A stretch of DNA of 5,985 bases from Thermoplasmata archaeon (GTDB taxonomy: Archaea; Thermoplasmatota; E2; DHVEG-1; B8-G13). Position 1 is the stretch's first letter. The number at the start of each line of letters is the position of its first letter. The stretch spans positions 1-5,985 of the forward strand of contig JAGGYP010000097.1 in NCBI GenBank assembly GCA_021162485.1, written 5' to 3'. Below, piece after piece: positions 3,843 through 5,985 of the stretch. The translations under genes were made by a program, and so were the position numbers. The notes beneath the pieces were generated by a model. The model saw only the letters and a list, made by a program, of their open reading frames with translations. It made no database searches and had not been told where the DNA came from.

Positions 3843-5783
3843 ATGACAAAAAAATTAAAGGGAAACTTAAAAGCTGTTATAGCTATTATAATAGCTGTAG
3901 CCCTAATCTTATCTGGTTTATATGTGTATATCACCTTTTTCCCTAGGAAGGAGAAACCTGAAGAGATTGTAATAACGCCGAAGATTTACACAACTGAGCT
4001 TTTAACAAAAACCTATGATCAGCTTAAGGCAGAGGGTTTACTAAACCTTTTAAACATAACTGATAACAGAATTAGTCCACTTGAGAACCAGGGTTTAGTC
4101 TTAGAGGTCAAAAGAATTAGACATAGAGGCTTGTTAGATCTTATGTTTAAACCAGGTACTGCTTGGAAGAAGAAACCAATGTTTTATTTTATCAGTGAGA
4201 TGGATGGTCTAAAATATGTGAGTAAAGACATAGAATCTGCTGGAGGAGCCAAGGCTGAGACACTTTTCAACACATGGGATGCAATTTTCCAAGAGAGCAA
4301 AATTATGAAAGATGTTCCAGAAGAGCAGGAAACCTCTGATGTAACACTTACGATTATGGAGAGAGAGAAGACTGGTTTACTTGGTTTCAAAACAGAAGAT
4401 GTGGAGAGAGAAAAAATACATCTTGTTTATGATTACAGAACAGGCAGATGGACTGGTGATGATTACTTTGACGATTGCGATGGTTATGGTCACTATGTTG
4501 GAGATAATTTTGAGATATGGTTTGATCTTTATCAGATAGACTATGATATGGATGGAATACCTTACTGGGTTGAAGTAAATATTCTTCACACTAATCCCAA
4601 AGTAGATGATTCAAAACTGGATCCCGATAACGATGGTGTACCAACAGCTTGGGAATGGAGATGGGGATATGATCCACTTGTTTGGGATGATCACAAAAAC
4701 CTTGACCCAGATATTGATGGAATAGAAAATATTGAGGAGTACAAGATGGCAAAATGGTTTGCAGATCCATTTAGACCAGATATTTACATAGAAGTAGACG
4801 GCATGCAGAAAGGAGGCTTATTTGATATTCAACATGTTTTTTGGAAAGAATCACAGCAGATGCTAATAGAAAGATTTTGTCAACATGGAATCAACGTATA
4901 TATAGATGATGGATGGCCAGGTGATCCGACAAATGGCGGTGGAGAACTACTCCCATATTATGATACCCTTTCACAGGACTCTGGTATGATGCTACAGTTT
5001 TACAACAATCATTTCCCAGATGAGAGAAAAGGAATATTCAGATATTTAGTAGTAGCTCACAACTCTGGATTCTGCCATCCTTCAAAATTCAACAGATATG
5101 ATACACTTACAATTGATAGCAGCCCATATAAACTCTATCTGAGAAGAGCAGCATTTACACCAAGAACACAACGCATAGTACTTGCATCTGCTGCCATGCA
5201 CGAGCTAGGACACTCCATGGGTATAGCGCCATGGACAATAGAAGGCTGTGATAATATCTCTTTTGCCAGGGGAGAAAATGCTAAAGAGAGACGTGAGGCT
5301 AAAGAGAGATACCTAGAAACATGGGGAAATTACAGAAGCGTCATGAACTATTATTACATATTCGACAAGAAACTCGTGGATTACTCCGACGGAAGCAGCG
5401 GTTCACCATATGATCAAAATGACTGGCTTGAACTGTATCTGCCCACATTTCAGATTGAAGCCAATGTTATAGAAGAGCCATTCTTTGAACCACCAGGTAA
5501 AGACAAAATAGTTAACGAGACAGTGAGTTTCTCAGTCAACGGTTGGGTTTATGATGAAAACCTCACACAGCAGTATCTCAAAAAGATATCTGGATGGTCT
5601 CCTATTGAACCTGTTAAATGTAAATTCCGTGTCTATAGAAGAGTAGAAAATGGAACAACACCTGGTGATAGAGACATTAGAATCTATGCTCAACCAATAT
5701 ACAAAACAACTATAGTTCCACCATCAGAATGGACTTTGATCAAAGAAGGATATGTAGACAACCAAGGTAGTTTCCACTTGTAA
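3843..5783 (+). CDS. Membrane-anchored calcium-binding zinc metallopeptidase (HELGH)
   Basis: A 646-residue extracytoplasmic protein. A basic N-terminus (MTKKLKGNLK) and a hydrophobic segment (about 11-33) with no clear cleavage site suggest a signal anchor, leaving the rest outside the cell. Residues about 40-205 match nothing I recognise and could be a propeptide. Three perfect DxDxDGxxxxxE loops follow at 233-244, 260-271 and 288-299, spaced 27-28 residues, as in thrombospondin type-3 or EF-hand-like calcium sites. The catalytic region has His453-Glu454-Leu-Gly-His457 with Gly460, then SVMNYYY (499-505), which looks like a metzincin Met-turn with Met501, and KLVDYSDGS (510-518). The metzincin third ligand, six residues after His457, is Pro463, so the ligand is displaced or missing; Asp470 is a candidate. 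The C-terminal part (about 540-646) looks beta-rich. Several N-glycosylation sequons are present. Protein processing or degradation at the cell surface is inferred; the substrate is unknown. Confidence 0.85.
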   Translation: MTKKLKGNLKAVIAIIIAVALILSGLYVYITFFPRKEKPEEIVITPKIYTTELLTKTYDQLKAEGLLNLLNITDNRISPLENQGLVLEVKRIRHRGLLDLMFKPGTAWKKKPMFYFISEMDGLKYVSKDIESAGGAKAETLFNTWDAIFQESKIMKDVPEEQETSDVTLTIMEREKTGLLGFKTEDVEREKIHLVYDYRTGRWTGDDYFDDCDGYGHYVGDNFEIWFDLYQIDYDMDGIPYWVEVNILHTNPKVDDSKLDPDNDGVPTAWEWRWGYDPLVWDDHKNLDPDIDGIENIEEYKMAKWFADPFRPDIYIEVDGMQKGGLFDIQHVFWKESQQMLIERFCQHGINVYIDDGWPGDPTNGGGELLPYYDTLSQDSGMMLQFYNNHFPDERKGIFRYLVVAHNSGFCHPSKFNRYDTLTIDSSPYKLYLRRAAFTPRTQRIVLASAAMHELGHSMGIAPWTIEGCDNISFARGENAKERREAKERYLETWGNYRSVMNYYYIFDKKLVDYSDGSSGSPYDQNDWLELYLPTFQIEANVIEEPFFEPPGKDKIVNETVSFSVNGWVYDENLTQQYLKKISGWSPIEPVKCKFRVYRRVENGTTPGDRDIRIYAQPIYKTTIVPPSEWTLIKEGYVDNQGSFHL

Positions 5784-5807
5784 AACTCTTCAAAAATACA
5801 ATACCCC

Positions 5808-5822
5808 TTCTTTTTCTGTTTT
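5808..5822 (+). terminator. T-tract terminator after the metallopeptidase gene
   Basis: TTCTTTTTCTGTTTT begins 24 bp after the stop codon. It is preceded by CCCC but has no matching G run, so there is no hairpin. This is a typical archaeal T-rich termination signal. Confidence 0.5.
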
Positions 5823-5935
5823 AGATCAAAAAAGTTTAGCATCATCATAGTAAAATAAGCTTAAATAAATGTTTTATTTACCCAGAATATTTTTTCTATT
5901 TTTCTCTTACACAAACACATATTTTTATAGAAAAA

Positions 5936-5943
5936 TTTAAATA
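5936..5943 (+). promoter_or_regulatory. TATA box of the right-edge gene
   Basis: TTTAAATA is preceded by the purine-rich GAAAAA (5930-5935), which fits a BRE element. The box begins 28 bp before the ATG at 5964, so transcription should start at that codon. The arrangement resembles the HD gene's apparently leaderless promoter. Confidence 0.6.
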
Positions 5944-5965
5944 ATTATAATACTATTATAATTAT
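5941..5965. repeat. 25-bp perfect palindrome between TATA box and start codon
   Basis: ATAATTATAATA (5941-5952), a central C (5953) and the exact reverse complement (5954-5965) form a 12-bp perfect dyad. It overlaps the end of the TATA box and the first two bases of the probable ATG, the classical place for a repressor operator covering the transcription start. It is almost pure A/T, so some chance contribution is possible. Confidence 0.6.
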
Positions 5966-5985
5966 GGGGTTTGAAAAAAAACATG
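5964..5985 (+). CDS. Probable start of an unidentified gene (runs off the right edge)
   Basis: The ATG at 5964 opens seven codons reading MGFEKKH before the window ends. The support is its position 28 bp after a good TATA box with a BRE-like stretch and the absence of any Shine-Dalgarno, consistent with a leaderless transcript. The product cannot be identified. The overlapping palindrome suggests that its expression is regulated, perhaps by its own product. Confidence 0.35.

Noticed and set aside
4184..4589. Minus-strand open frames inside the metallopeptidase gene
   Set aside because: Antisense shadows of conserved calcium-loop coding sequence; no independent start signals.
5842..5848. ATGATGA on the minus strand as the C box of a C/D-box RNA
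   Set aside because: No CTGA D box or C'/D' pair follows within a plausible distance.
1..5985. CRISPR array, tRNA or rRNA gene, insertion sequence, toxin-antitoxin or defence module
   Set aside because: I saw no regularly spaced direct repeats, no cloverleaf-like GC-rich stretch, no terminal repeats with a transposase, and no proteins of those families. The coding content is fully explained by the genes listed.

Overview
The window is AT-rich archaeal DNA. The evidence for Archaea is the gene content: ribosomal protein L18Ae/LX with prefoldin alpha, aIF1A, a RIO1 kinase and a Dim2/Pno1-type double-KH protein, together with TATA-box promoters, T-tract terminators and a mixture of Shine-Dalgarno and apparently leaderless starts. 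The two extracytoplasmic proteins in the right half resemble secreted families that I remember from uncultured Thermoplasmatota and related Euryarchaeota. The lineage is therefore an inference of moderate strength.

Layout. At the left end, on the minus strand, lie the N-terminal third of prefoldin alpha (running off the edge) and the complete LX gene, overlapping by 8 bp. A 100-bp divergent promoter region (394-493) separates them from a plus-strand run: an HD-superfamily hydrolase, then aIF1A, RIO1 kinase and the Dim2-like KH protein. The last three are packed (5-bp gap, then a 4-bp overlap) and form a translation-initiation and small-subunit maturation cluster. The KH gene ends tail to tail with a minus-strand gene (2754-3650) for a secreted protein with an F5/8-type C (discoidin-like) domain and a poorly conserved C-terminal Ig-like domain. 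A 192-bp divergent intergenic region (3651-3842) then leads to a 646-residue membrane-anchored protein carrying three DxDxDG calcium loops and an HELGH zinc-metallopeptidase motif. The last 200 bp hold a T-tract, a strong TATA box, a long perfect palindrome and the probable first codons of another gene.

How they work together. The left 2.75 kb is housekeeping: ribosome assembly and translation, plus co-translational chaperoning by prefoldin. The right 3 kb is a cell-surface pair, a secreted putative glycan- or surface-binding protein divergent from an anchored metalloprotease. No CRISPR array, tRNA, rRNA, insertion sequence or defence system is visible. The points most worth a second look are the metallopeptidase with a non-canonical third zinc-ligand position, the decayed-looking Ig tail of the F5/8C protein at the convergent junction, and the 25-bp palindrome over the start of the last gene.
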